Shown: positions 8,566-15,448, counted from the first letter of the stretch. The stretch: 17,928 nt of DNA from an uncultured Methanobacteriaceae archaeon (GCA_947259185.1 CAMYKT010000033.1:1-17928); one strand, 5' to 3'. Notes: generated by a model not told the origin, from the letters alone. Made by a program: numbers and translations.

Positions 8566-9543
8566 TTAATTACCCCGGGCTCTGAATCGGCGTCTTTTGG
8601 AAAAATTCTCCATATATTCCACTGTCCTTTCTTTTTTAAAAAATGCAGCATGTTTAATCTTATTTTTATGGATTAAGGCCGATCCCAGAGTATTTTTACT
8701 CTTGAATCGATGATCCTTTCCATACCCCACAGATTCATGCACCTCCTCACTGGATTTTAGTAGATCATCTACGAATTCTTCAAAAAGAGATTCTTCAGGA
8801 TTCAAGGGCTTATTTTCGCATAAAGCTGCTTCTAGAGCATAACTTTTCACCAGCTTAGGGTGCAGCTGGTGATAAGCAGCCCGGGAGGATATGATATCCA
8901 GGCCCACCACTTCCCCATTTATCATCACCATTATTCCGTTTTGATTATCTAAACTGGAAAAAGCTTCCAGGTATTTAATTAAATCTTCTTTTTGGGATTG
9001 GTAAACATCACCCAGAGCACGGGTGGGGGAATCTACCCTGGCATCCCGGGAAATTTCCTCAATATCACTCCAGATAGCTGTCTGATTGGAACGGTACTCT
9101 CCACATGATTTAAGGGATAATGATACTGATGCTGATTTTCTACGCCGGATCTTGCTGGCTGCTAAATTTCCTGAATCAGAAAACTGATTGCTGTTGTAAC
9201 TCCATCTGCCCTCTTCGGTGCAGCTTACCGGAATAATGGTTTCGGATCTTTCTTTAAGTAGTATGGAGGTATTTAAAACCCGGTTTTGTTTAGCACCTAC
9301 TAACTCCTCACCATCCACTAAAAGAACAGGTATAATGCCATTGTTTTGCACTTTCAATTCAGGAACAGAGCCCTGCTGGCTTATTTCACGAATATGCAAC
9401 GAATCTGATTTAAGAGCTTCTTGCAGGGTTATGTACCCGGAATCTTCTCCTCCCCCCAGTAAGGGGAGCACTGCCATATTAGCATGGGACTGAATTTTAC
9501 CCATTTTCAGGGTGGAGAAATATTCCGATAATACTTCATTCAT
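8566..9543 (-). CDS. ARPP-1 domain (DUF6569-like) protein
   Basis: The 325-residue soluble protein resembles the ARPP-1 domain family, found in archaea and bacteria. Supporting motifs are ITLQEAL (about 38-44), VLLVDGEELVGAKQNRVLN (about 93-111) and IIPVSCTEEGRW (about 123-134), followed by a helical region with SYALEAAL and a basic C-terminal tail (KRRRFRARG). The biochemical role is not established. ATG 9543 is preceded by GAGGTGT at good spacing. Upstream is the long AT-rich gap, with a TATA-like TTTATACTTA near 9590 on this strand. It is probably the first gene of a two-gene unit with DUF389. Confidence 0.75.
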   Translation of the reverse strand: MNEVLSEYFSTLKMGKIQSHANMAVLPLLGGGEDSGYITLQEALKSDSLHIREISQQGSVPELKVQNNGIIPVLLVDGEELVGAKQNRVLNTSILLKERSETIIPVSCTEEGRWSYNSNQFSDSGNLAASKIRRRKSASVSLSLKSCGEYRSNQTAIWSDIEEISRDARVDSPTRALGDVYQSQKEDLIKYLEAFSSLDNQNGIMVMINGEVVGLDIISSRAAYHQLHPKLVKSYALEAALCENKPLNPEESLFEEFVDDLLKSSEEVHESVGYGKDHRFKSKNTLGSALIHKNKIKHAAFFKKERTVEYMENFSKRRRFRARGN

Positions 9544-10280
9544 TTAATTTACACCTCTTTTCAATTATTTTCATACAATTTCCAGTGATAAGTATAAAAT
9601 TACAGACTATGATAGACAATTATTTAAAATTAAAATAATTGTAATAACAAATTCTATTATATTAATAAATGGCATATAACTTGTATTCTTTTTAATGATA
9701 AATACGACTAATATATTATATTTAATTAATAATATATAAAATTATATATTTAATATGTAATAATAATATAATATATGTAAAATTATTTTTTTTAATTAGT
9801 AATCCCGATAATAATTCAAATAATATTTTTTTAGTAACTTAATCTCACTAATCCTAAAATCATAAGCCGTATGGTATAAAGAGTATTAATCACATAAACA
9901 CGTCATGAAAAATAGATATTTTATATTGAAAATTTGCTGATTTTAAAAAATGAAGAAAAGAGTGAAAATAAGGTAACTGACCTATATGTACCAGGTGATT
10001 TAGGCCTACTTTGTGAATTTTTTTTTTAGAGGCTGTACTTTGCCATCCATCCCCCTAAATTTCAACCAATAATAATACCAGATAGGATTTTTTTCATAAG
10101 ATATTAAATTATAAAATAGATATGCTGCCAGGTGATATAATTCTAAAAAAAATAATCTTGTTTTGCAGATCAAATAAAACCATTAACGAGAAAATTAATA
10201 TTTTTCCTATAGTTGCCATATTATCCACCATCAATTATATGAGAATAATTATATAATTTTTAATTCAATAAATAACATTT
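9544..10280. other. 737-base AT-rich intergenic region with divergent promoters
   Basis: No gene that I can defend. From about 9711 to 9795 the sequence is almost purely A and T (two G residues). Farther right lies CCAGGTGAT twice (9991-9999 and 10128-10136). A TATA-like TTTTATATTG near 9917-9926 and a T10 run at 10018-10027 could bound a short plus-strand transcript of about 75 bases, but its folding is weak. A minus-strand frame of 55 codons from TTG (10173-10006) has no ribosome-binding site. Confidence 0.4.
10249..10280 (+). promoter_or_regulatory. TATA box placing transcription start at the CPBP start codon (leaderless)
   Basis: TTATATAA at 10249-10256 is centred about 28 bases before the ATG at 10281. 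Archaeal transcription starts about 25-28 bases from the TATA centre, and no Shine-Dalgarno sequence precedes the ATG (AATAACATTT), so a leaderless mRNA is predicted. Confidence 0.5.
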
Positions 10281-11159
10281 ATGAATTCACCTAACATAGA
10301 TCGGGCTAATCCGGTGCAAATATCTGAAAAACGGAATTTATATTTATTTTTCATCATCACCTTTCTTTTTTCCTGGTTTTTCTGGATACCACCTATCTTA
10401 ATTGGTCAGGGGGTAGCTTTTCCCACCATCTTAGCAGATTTTTTCCTGGGACCCTTTAATTTAGGTGCCTGGGGTCCCTTTGTAGCAGCATTTTTACTAA
10501 CCTACCACAATAATGGCAAAGATGGGGTTATTCAATTATTAAAAAGAGGAGTAGACTACAAATTTCATAAAATATGGTATTTACCTATTTTATTACTGAT
10601 GCCCTTTATTACCGGAGCCGCACTAATTATCGCCTCAGTTCTGGGAGATCCCCTGCCGATTTTAAGTATTTTTTATGAACCCTGGCTAATATTCTTCTGG
10701 TTTTTTTATCTCTTACTCCTGGGAGGTCCCCTGCAGGAGGAATTTGGATGGAGAGGCTATGCCCTGGACCGCTTGCAATCAAGCCGCAGCGCACTAAGTT
10801 CCAGTATCATCCTGGGTGTGGTGTGGGCGGTGTGGCACTTCCCCTTAAACTTCGGCACGGGAGCGGCCGGACCACAATATGGCATGGCCATATCCCTATT
10901 TATAGGGGCTCTTATAACCATGAGCTTAATGTCCATCTTATTTACCTGGATATACAATAATACCGGTAGAAGTATCCTGGCTGTTTTACTATTCCATGCC
11001 TCCCTGAATTTATCCACCTTCATCCTGTTCCCGGTTTTTGAAGTACAAAGCGCCCTATTATTTTATTTGATATTGATGTTAGTTACCGTGGTGATGGTTC
11101 TAATAATCTGGGGTAGGAAAACTTTGATGAAGGATAAAAAATTTAGGGTAATGGAATAA
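10281..11159 (+). CDS. CPBP family intramembrane metalloprotease (Abi/CAAX-protease type)
   Basis: The 292-residue membrane protein has about eight hydrophobic helices. It shows the three family motifs: LQEEFGWRGYALD (about 151-163, EExxxR, with Glu153, Glu154 and Arg158), WHFP (about 185-188) and FHASLN (about 238-243). These Glu and His residues form the intramembrane catalytic site of Rce1-like proteases. Substrates in archaea are unknown; relatives process prenylated proteins in eukaryotes and act in bacteriocin immunity in bacteria. The gene stands alone, divergent from ARPP-1, with its own TATA box, and ends before strong T-tracts. All motifs are intact. Confidence 0.9.
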   Translation: MNSPNIDRANPVQISEKRNLYLFFIITFLFSWFFWIPPILIGQGVAFPTILADFFLGPFNLGAWGPFVAAFLLTYHNNGKDGVIQLLKRGVDYKFHKIWYLPILLLMPFITGAALIIASVLGDPLPILSIFYEPWLIFFWFFYLLLLGGPLQEEFGWRGYALDRLQSSRSALSSSIILGVVWAVWHFPLNFGTGAAGPQYGMAISLFIGALITMSLMSILFTWIYNNTGRSILAVLLFHASLNLSTFILFPVFEVQSALLFYLILMLVTVVMVLIIWGRKTLMKDKKFRVME

Positions 11160-11208
11160 TTACCTTAGATATTAAAATTAGGAAAAATGAGGGCTAATGT
11201 GGTCCTTG

Positions 11209-11233
11209 TTTTTTCTATAATATTTTTTTTTTT
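11209..11233 (+). terminator. T-tract terminator after the CPBP gene
   Basis: T6 at 11209-11214 and T11 at 11223-11233 follow the stop codon by 50-75 bases. Repeated oligo-T tracts without a strong hairpin are typical for archaeal termination. Confidence 0.6.
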
Positions 11234-11282
11234 AAGTTAAGTGTTTATAAACGATATTAGAATTAATGAAGTTGAATCAGGA

Positions 11283-11462
11283 TTATTTTATAAATTTATA
11301 TTTTTTAGCTATCCTACACATAGCATTATCTTTTAATATTATTCTCTGTGCTTTGTGTCGTCCACTTTTTACTATTATGATGGGATCTGAAATTTTTCTG
11401 GCTTCTGCCACGATTTTATTCCCCTTTAAGGTGTCACCTTCTTTAGTGTAAATTTGACTCAT
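11283..11462 (-). CDS. 59-residue basic protein translationally coupled to the RHH gene; candidate toxin
   Basis: The start ATG (11462-11460) overlaps the TGA of the RHH gene in an ATGA junction, the usual sign of translational coupling. The product has 59 residues, 15 Lys/Arg against 5 Asp/Glu, and readable protein character: KIVAEARKISDP, IIIVKSGRHKAQRI, and C-terminal CRIAKKYKF. I do not recognise the family. PIN-type acidic residues at the N-terminus are absent, so this is not an intact VapC. Position and opposite charge to the acidic RHH C-terminus suggest the toxin or effector of a toxin-antitoxin pair; it could also be the shortened rest of a larger gene. The antisense 61-codon frame at 11266-11451 is much less convincing. 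Confidence 0.5.
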   Translation of the reverse strand: MSQIYTKEGDTLKGNKIVAEARKISDPIIIVKSGRHKAQRIILKDNAMCRIAKKYKFIK

Positions 11463-11806
11463 TTAGTTACCCCTAAACGCCCTTCTCGTTCTAGTTCCTC
11501 AGTTATTTCACAAACCAACCAATAATCAAGTTCCAGGTCATGCGCAACTTCATAGTCATAGGCTTCTTCATAGCTACGGTAATACCCCAGAACTTCACGT
11601 TTAGCGGATTCGTAGTCAATATCTCGAATTTTTATAACTTTAATTGCACGAAGTTTATCTCTAACAGCTTCTCTTATAAAATCTGAGACACTAAGATATA
11701 TTCCTGCTTCAATTAAACCATTTATTTCTTCAATTTCTCTTGGTGTGACTTTAGTACCTATGGCTTTGGCCAGTGGTGTTTTTGATTCTGATTCGGTCCC
11801 TGCCAT
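11459..11806 (-). CDS. ribbon-helix-helix DNA-binding protein, probable antitoxin and autorepressor
   Basis: 115 residues. Residues about 15-55 fit a CopG/Arc-type ribbon-helix-helix: a short strand (AIGTKVT), helix A (PREIEEINGLIEAG), the turn IYLSVSDF and helix B (IREAVRDKLRAI). The remaining 60 residues are acidic and rich in Tyr (YYRSYEEAYDYEVAHDLELD), as expected for an antitoxin arm that covers a basic partner. The 59-residue ORF follows with a 4-base overlap. The TATA box TTTATATA (11838-11831) lies about 28 bases before ATG 11806, so the mRNA is leaderless or nearly so, and no Shine-Dalgarno sequence is seen. A perfect palindrome between the TATA box and the start is the likely self-regulated operator. 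Confidence 0.75.
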   Translation of the reverse strand: MAGTESESKTPLAKAIGTKVTPREIEEINGLIEAGIYLSVSDFIREAVRDKLRAIKVIKIRDIDYESAKREVLGYYRSYEEAYDYEVAHDLELDYWLVCEITEELEREGRLGVTK

Positions 11807-11812
11807 ATTAAG

Positions 11813-11838
11813 TTATATATAGTTAACTATATATAAAT
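11813..11838 (-). promoter_or_regulatory. 24-bp perfect palindrome overlapping the TATA box of the RHH operon
   Basis: Positions 11813-11836 are self-complementary with half-site TTATATATAGTT and centre GTTAAC (11822-11827). On the minus strand the outer arm is part of the TATA box (TTTATATA, 11838-11831), and the transcription start falls 4-8 bases past the other end. RHH dimers bind such symmetrical sites, so binding would block TBP and start-site access: simple autorepression. Confidence 0.6.
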
Positions 11839-11986
11839 TCTTCATTTTTTTTGGCTAAATTAGAAAAAAATAGTGAATTTTAAAAATTTGAGAAATATTA
11901 TCTATCTTAATAATCTAATCTATATGAGGTAGTTCACATATGCAGGATCTGGATAATTTTCATTTGTGAAAAATCAGTTTTGTAAG

Positions 11987-12045
11987 AAAAAATAGGTAAC
12001 TTCGTTTAACCTAGATTTAACGAAGTAGAATTTGATTTTTTTTTT
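11987..12045. terminator. bidirectional hairpin flanked by T-tracts, 3' of the MNT/HEPN operon
   Basis: ACTTCGTT (11999-12006) and AACGAAGT (12019-12026) form an eight-base stem with a 12-base loop. The hairpin is followed by T6 on the minus strand (11992-11987) and T10 on the plus strand (12036-12045). It probably ends the MNT/HEPN transcript, about 110 bases past its stop codon. The rest of the 333-base gap (11807-12139) holds the RHH promoter and no gene. Confidence 0.45.
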
Positions 12046-12139
12046 GAAATTATCTCTGGTGATATTGATTGTAAATTTTATTTCTTATTTTATGAATAAT
12101 AAAATCAAACATGAGAATATATTATAAATTAAGCTCACA

Positions 12140-12490
12140 CTAATTTAAAAAAGATTCAGCACCTTTAATTATAATTTTGGCCTCATTTTGATCTATACTA
12201 GAGAATAAACCATAATCCGCCTCTTCTCTATCTTCCTGAGCCCTGGCAAGCAAGTCAAATAATTCCTTTTTAAATTCATTTTTCTTCACAAATTCTAATC
12301 CAAATTGAGAAATTAATCCCCGATGGGTCTTGGGATGAATATTTTTTTTAAATAATAATGCTTTAGCAGAAAAAAACATTGCATAATATGCTCTGCTCAC
12401 AGAATCATTATAAAATCCATTTTCAAATAGATTTTTTGCTGCTTCAAGCTTTTCATGAGCATTATTTATTAGAATCTTTTTCTCATCCAA
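12140..12490 (-). CDS. HEPN domain protein, toxin partner of the MNT nucleotidyltransferase
   Basis: 116-residue helical protein of the HEPN family (PF05168 type). Motifs are DSVSRAYYAMFFSAKALLF (about 29-47), KTHRGLISQF (about 54-63) and LLARAQEDREEADYGL (about 80-95). In MNT/HEPN modules the HEPN protein is an RNase-like toxin and the MNT partner neutralises it by adding AMP. Here the R-x4-6-H RNase motif of HepT is not obvious, so this may belong to the other HEPN branch, with unproven RNase activity. The only usable start is TTG 12490, because an in-frame TGA stands directly before it. It overlaps the MNT gene by 8 bases, indicating coupled translation. Confidence 0.85.
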   Translation of the reverse strand: MDEKKILINNAHEKLEAAKNLFENGFYNDSVSRAYYAMFFSAKALLFKKNIHPKTHRGLISQFGLEFVKKNEFKKELFDLLARAQEDREEADYGLFSSIDQNEAKIIIKGAESFLN

Positions 12491-12785
12491 TCACTACACC
12501 TTCTTTATTAATTGTTGAAATAAAATGGGTGTTTTTAAGGTTTTCATATTCTTTTTGAGATATTACCTTTGCAGAAATATATATGCCTCCTTCAAGTAAA
12601 GCATCGGTAATTTTAGCCATGATTTTATTCTTTGTTTCGGCTTTTTTAGTAGAAACAATAAGAATATCAATATCCGAATCCTTATTATCTTCGCCACGGG
12701 CCACTGAACCAAATAGAATTATCTTTTTTATTTCTGGAAATCCCAGAGAATTTGCAAATTTAATGGCTAAATTTTTCCTATTCAT
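12483..12785 (-). CDS. MNT-type minimal nucleotidyltransferase, antitoxin of the HEPN pair
   Basis: 100 residues, the usual size of this polymerase-beta-superfamily group. The signature is ILFGSVARGEDNKDSDIDIL (about 23-42), with Gly26-Ser27 and the metal-binding Asp38 and Asp40. The third acidic residue is not clearly placed; this position varies in the family. ATG 12785 follows GGTGAT (12793-12798), the strongest ribosome-binding site in this island, consistent with more antitoxin than toxin (which uses TTG). A TATA-like stretch lies near 12820. First gene of the two-gene operon. Confidence 0.9.
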   Translation of the reverse strand: MNRKNLAIKFANSLGFPEIKKIILFGSVARGEDNKDSDIDILIVSTKKAETKNKIMAKITDALLEGGIYISAKVISQKEYENLKNTHFISTINKEGVVIG

Positions 12786-12823
12786 TCCATCACCAAATAT
12801 ACTATAGTTTATTCTTAGTTTAA

Positions 12824-13064
12824 ATAAATATTAATTTTATTGGTTTAATTATCCAGTGCTCTAAAGAATTATTAAGATTTGAAAGGACTATTCCAAAAAT
12901 GAAAAAGGATGATTATATTTTGTCTGGTGCTGTTGAAATATGGTCTGACGGTGGGGATGTCGGATCTGGAAGAGATCTAGGCCCAGGACGAAGATTTAGA
13001 AGAAAATAAAACTGAAAATAGGTCGGCTAAAGAATATTTAAAAAGGAATTATAGGGAGTATTAA
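12824..13064 (+). pseudogene. decayed fragment of an unidentified gene
   Basis: One plus-strand frame reads CSKELLRFERTIPK then MKKDDYILSGAVEIWSDGG (ATG 12899, closing at 13009). A second frame, shifted by one and open from 12957, reads MSDLEEI, a TAG, then AQDEDLEENKTENRSAKEYL and a final KRNYREY, ending at 13064. Both look protein-like and join naturally after WSDGG, which suggests one gene's C-terminal part with a frameshift and a nonsense mutation. I do not recognise the family. The 36-residue piece alone, MKKDD to the stop at 13009, could instead be a small gene. Confidence 0.3.
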
Positions 13065-13135
13065 AGACCTAAAAGTGGGATAAAAAGGTGGATTATAGTC
13101 AAAAATATGGGAATAATATCAAAAATAAGAATCAG

Positions 13136-13187
13136 AACCTGGAAGTACTGTTAAACGTGCACCTCAAGGTACACTGACTCCCAGGTT
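13136..13187. other. 52-base imperfect hairpin
   Basis: AACCTGG (13136-13142) pairs with CCAGGTT (13181-13187). Inside, AGT/ACT, GTG/CAC and ACC/GGT continue the stem with one large left bulge. A T6 run follows at about 13209. It might be an RNA 3' end, the edge of a lost element or a small structured RNA. Flanking sequence from here to 13319 shows no gene. Confidence 0.3.
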
Positions 13188-13319
13188 TTACCTGTTAGAT
13201 AAAGATTGTTTTTTAGATATAAATAATTTACTGGAAATAAATTAATGAATTTTTAATCATCTCCAACTAAGAATTAGTTAAAACCGGCCCCATAATCCTG
13301 AGAAACCTCGTTATCTCTA

Positions 13320-13740
13320 TTAGCAAAAAACCATGCCCCTGGACCTTTTAGTCATCACGGGTTCCTTTAATTTATAAGCCCTCAATAAATACACATATGC
13401 TTTACTGGAATTTATATATTATTTAACATGTTCACTAATCCAGATGTGGTAATTATTTAAGGATCAATTCTACTGGCCGGTTTTCCAATAATTTCCTATA
13501 CTTTAGCATATATTTGACATCTAATTAATTCTATTCTCTTTTAGGTTGGGAATTCACCTGTACAAACACTTATATTGGTCTTGGAAGCTTTCTAAGAAGT
13601 TCTCATAATTTAAATAGCTCACCGTAGGAAATAAAAGAAAATCTTCCACAGTGGTCTTATAGTTTCTAATTATAATGGATTGCAGGCCCGGGCCCTCTAG
13701 GGTGGCGTTCCATTTGTTAAGGCATTTGGTTATATTTCAT
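13320..13740 (-). pseudogene. degraded tyrosine recombinase/integrase-like gene
   Basis: The minus strand between 13740 and 13320 contains protein-like pieces in shifting frames. The best is open from 13736 to 13554 without an ATG: LNKWNATLEGPGLQSIIIRN, then YKTTVEDFLLFPTVSYLNYE. The pattern W-x6-8-GL-x5-RNY-x6-FL is that of the N-terminal core-binding domain of XerA/phage-type integrases. An ATG at 13740 (MKYNQMP) would start it in another frame. Further pieces are MLKYRKLLENRPVELILK (about 13508-13452) and SSKAYVYLLRAYKLKEPV, ending at 13320. No catalytic R/H/Y residues remain. The integrase identity rests on one 60-residue fragment. Confidence 0.4.
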
Positions 13741-13753
13741 GTTTACCCTTTTT

Positions 13754-13780
13754 TAAGTATAATATAATTACTTATATATA
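13754..13780 (+). promoter_or_regulatory. TATA box and inverted repeat upstream of the XRE-peptidase gene
   Basis: TTATATATA at 13772-13780 predicts a start near 13802 and a leader of about 30 bases containing GAGGT (13823-13827). TAAGTA (13754-13759) and TACTTA (13769-13774) form an inverted repeat with a 9-base spacer that touches the TATA box, a plausible operator for the XRE domain encoded downstream. Confidence 0.4.
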
Positions 13781-13833
13781 CAAAATAATATTTATTATTA
13801 GAATCAATATTTAAAGATAAATGAGGTATTTTT

Positions 13834-14964
13834 ATGCGAACTCCTAAAGCTATAGGCACTAATCAAAATATTCTGCATTGGGCACGAAAGAATGCGGGAT
13901 ATAGTGTTGATGAAGTCGCAAATAAAATGGATAAGGAAACTGAAGTCATTAATTCATGGGAAAATGGAGAGGACGTTCCTACATTTAAACAACTCAGTAA
14001 ACTGAGTAAGATCTATCATTATCCCAGTGCCTTTTTCTTTGCTGAAGAAGTTCCTGAAGATGAACCTTTACCTTCAGATTATCGTACTATGCCTGATAGA
14101 GATATAGAAAACTTTCCTGAAATAAAATTTGAAATTAAAGATGCTCAAGAACGCAGAGAGATTGCCTTAGAACTAATACAAAGATTAGATATTTCTCTAC
14201 ATGAATTTAATTTGGAGTGCTCTATTGAGGATGATCCTGAAGAGGTAGCCTTAAAGATACGAGAATATTTAGGAGTAACCATTGAGGAACAGATGAAATG
14301 GAAAAAAGACAAATATACTGCTTTAAACAACTGGAAAAGTATTCTAGAAAATAATGGAGTTTTAATTTTCCAATTTTCAGGAATATCTCCTGAAGAAATT
14401 AGAGCATATGCCATTGACCTGCGCCCTCTACCTGTTATTGGAGTAAATACTGCAGATGATCCTAAGGCCCGTAATTTTTCAATATTTCATGAATTAGCTC
14501 ACATCATTACCGGTACTGGTGGTGTCTGTGACATGAATGATAGAGATAAAAAGATTGAAAGATTCTGTGATGAGGTCGCGGCCAAATTCTTAGTTCCTCC
14601 TTCTGTTTTAATTGAAATGGATCAGGTTAAAAATCATGAAGGATTACATTGGGAAGATGATGTTTTAAAATCACTTGGAAATAAATTTGGAGTTAGCAAA
14701 GAAGTAATCTTGATATCATTAGTTAAATTAAAAAAATCAACCTGGAATATATATCAAGAGATTAAAGAAACATGGGCCAATGGATCAGATGATGATAATG
14801 GAGAATATCGCATTCCTTATCATGTTAAAGTGAAAAGCTGGAATGGTAATTATTATACTGGCCTGGTATTACAGGCCTATCATCATAAACTAATTAATAG
14901 ACATGATCTCTCCAGTTATATGGGAAATGTCAAATTGGAACATATAGCAAAAATGGAGAGTTGA
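13834..14964 (+). CDS. XRE-family helix-turn-helix protein with ImmA/IrrE metallopeptidase domain
   Basis: 376 residues. An XRE helix-turn-helix occupies about 10-70 (ILHWARKNAGYSVDEVANKM, then VINSWENGEDVPTFKQL). The zinc peptidase domain has FHELAHI at 218-224 (HExxH) and the following acidic ligand in FCDEVAAKFLVP, Glu247. Such fusions act as antitoxin/repressors or as proteases that cleave a repressor, as ImmA does in ICEBs1 and IrrE in Deinococcus. The gene is followed after three bases by a DUF4411 gene, a pairing seen repeatedly in bacteria and archaea, so the protein is most likely the antitoxin and autoregulator of that pair. ATG 13834 is preceded by GAGGT. The catalytic motif is intact. 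High AT content suits a mobile module. Confidence 0.9.
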   Translation: MRTPKAIGTNQNILHWARKNAGYSVDEVANKMDKETEVINSWENGEDVPTFKQLSKLSKIYHYPSAFFFAEEVPEDEPLPSDYRTMPDRDIENFPEIKFEIKDAQERREIALELIQRLDISLHEFNLECSIEDDPEEVALKIREYLGVTIEEQMKWKKDKYTALNNWKSILENNGVLIFQFSGISPEEIRAYAIDLRPLPVIGVNTADDPKARNFSIFHELAHIITGTGGVCDMNDRDKKIERFCDEVAAKFLVPPSVLIEMDQVKNHEGLHWEDDVLKSLGNKFGVSKEVILISLVKLKKSTWNIYQEIKETWANGSDDDNGEYRIPYHVKVKSWNGNYYTGLVLQAYHHKLINRHDLSSYMGNVKLEHIAKMES

Positions 14965-14967
14965 GTC

Positions 14968-15432
14968 ATGGCTGATTATTGTATTGACACTAGTGCCTTA
15001 ATTGATGGCTGGAAAGATTATCCTCCAGAGAACTTTGGTGTCTGGAACAATATTAGAGACTTGATTAATGAAAATAGGTTAATATCTCCTTATCATGTCC
15101 TGGATGAGCTAGGAGTTGGTGGAGACGATTTATATGATTGGTGTAGAGAAAACCACTTTTTCTGCAGCCCGACTACTGAAACTCCCCGTATTGTTACAGA
15201 AATAAAAAATAATTTCCCAGATTTTAAACCTAAAAAAACACCTAAAGTTGATTGGGCCGATCCATGGGTAATTGCTATTGCCATTGAGAATGAATATACA
15301 GTTATTTCCCATGAAACCAGGAAGCAATTAGGGGAAAAAGCATCTTTTATTCCCGATATCTGTGATTATTATGGGGTGGACCATGCTACTTTTTTAGAAT
15401 TGATTAAAGAAGAGGATTGGAGATTTTTCTAA
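14968..15432 (+). CDS. DUF4411 PIN-like protein, probable toxin
   Basis: 154 residues. It begins MADYCIDTSALIDGW, where Asp7 and Ser9 match the first metal-binding position of PIN-domain RNases. Further conserved acidic sites are Glu47 in VLDELGVGGDDLYDW, Asp98 in VDWADPWVIAIA, and Glu116 in VISHETRK. This pattern is DUF4411, placed in the PIN-like nuclease group. By family knowledge it should cleave RNA and be held in check by the upstream XRE-ImmA protein; no activity can be inferred from sequence alone. The start ATG is three bases after the upstream stop, so the two genes form one operon. T-rich sequence follows at once. Confidence 0.85.
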   Translation: MADYCIDTSALIDGWKDYPPENFGVWNNIRDLINENRLISPYHVLDELGVGGDDLYDWCRENHFFCSPTTETPRIVTEIKNNFPDFKPKKTPKVDWADPWVIAIAIENEYTVISHETRKQLGEKASFIPDICDYYGVDHATFLELIKEEDWRFF

Positions 15433-15448
15433 TTTTATTTTTATTCTT
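15433..15448 (+). terminator. T-tract terminator after the XRE-ImmA/DUF4411 operon
   Basis: TTTTATTTTTATTC begins immediately after the stop codon. It is a typical interrupted archaeal oligo-T terminator without a hairpin. Confidence 0.45.

Noticed and set aside
10026..10097. MKKILSGIIIG, stop, NLGGWMAKYSL on the minus strand
   Set aside because: Only 23 codons with an internal TGA and no ribosome-binding site; probably chance.
10006..10173. 55-codon minus-strand frame from TTG, rich in Tyr/Trp/Leu (ELYHLAAYLF, RGMDGKVQPL)
   Set aside because: There is no Shine-Dalgarno sequence, no ATG at the start and no recognised family; AT-rich DNA readily gives such frames.
11266..11451. 61-codon plus-strand ORF
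   Set aside because: It is antisense to the 59-residue ORF coupled to the RHH gene, has no ribosome-binding site, and its composition (Phe/Leu/Ile rich) is that of the complement of an A-rich coding strand.
11940..11969. Nine-codon ORF MQDLDNFHL preceded by GAGGT
   Set aside because: Too short to support; possibly the residue of a lost gene start, but nothing follows in frame.
13300..13370. Possible C/D box guide RNA (GTGATGA on the minus strand)
   Set aside because: No D box (CTGA) at suitable spacing and no second box pair.
13685..13694. GGCCCGGGCC palindrome
   Set aside because: It lies inside the integrase-like coding remnant (Glu-Gly-Pro-Gly-Leu codons), so it is explained by coding sequence rather than a regulatory site.
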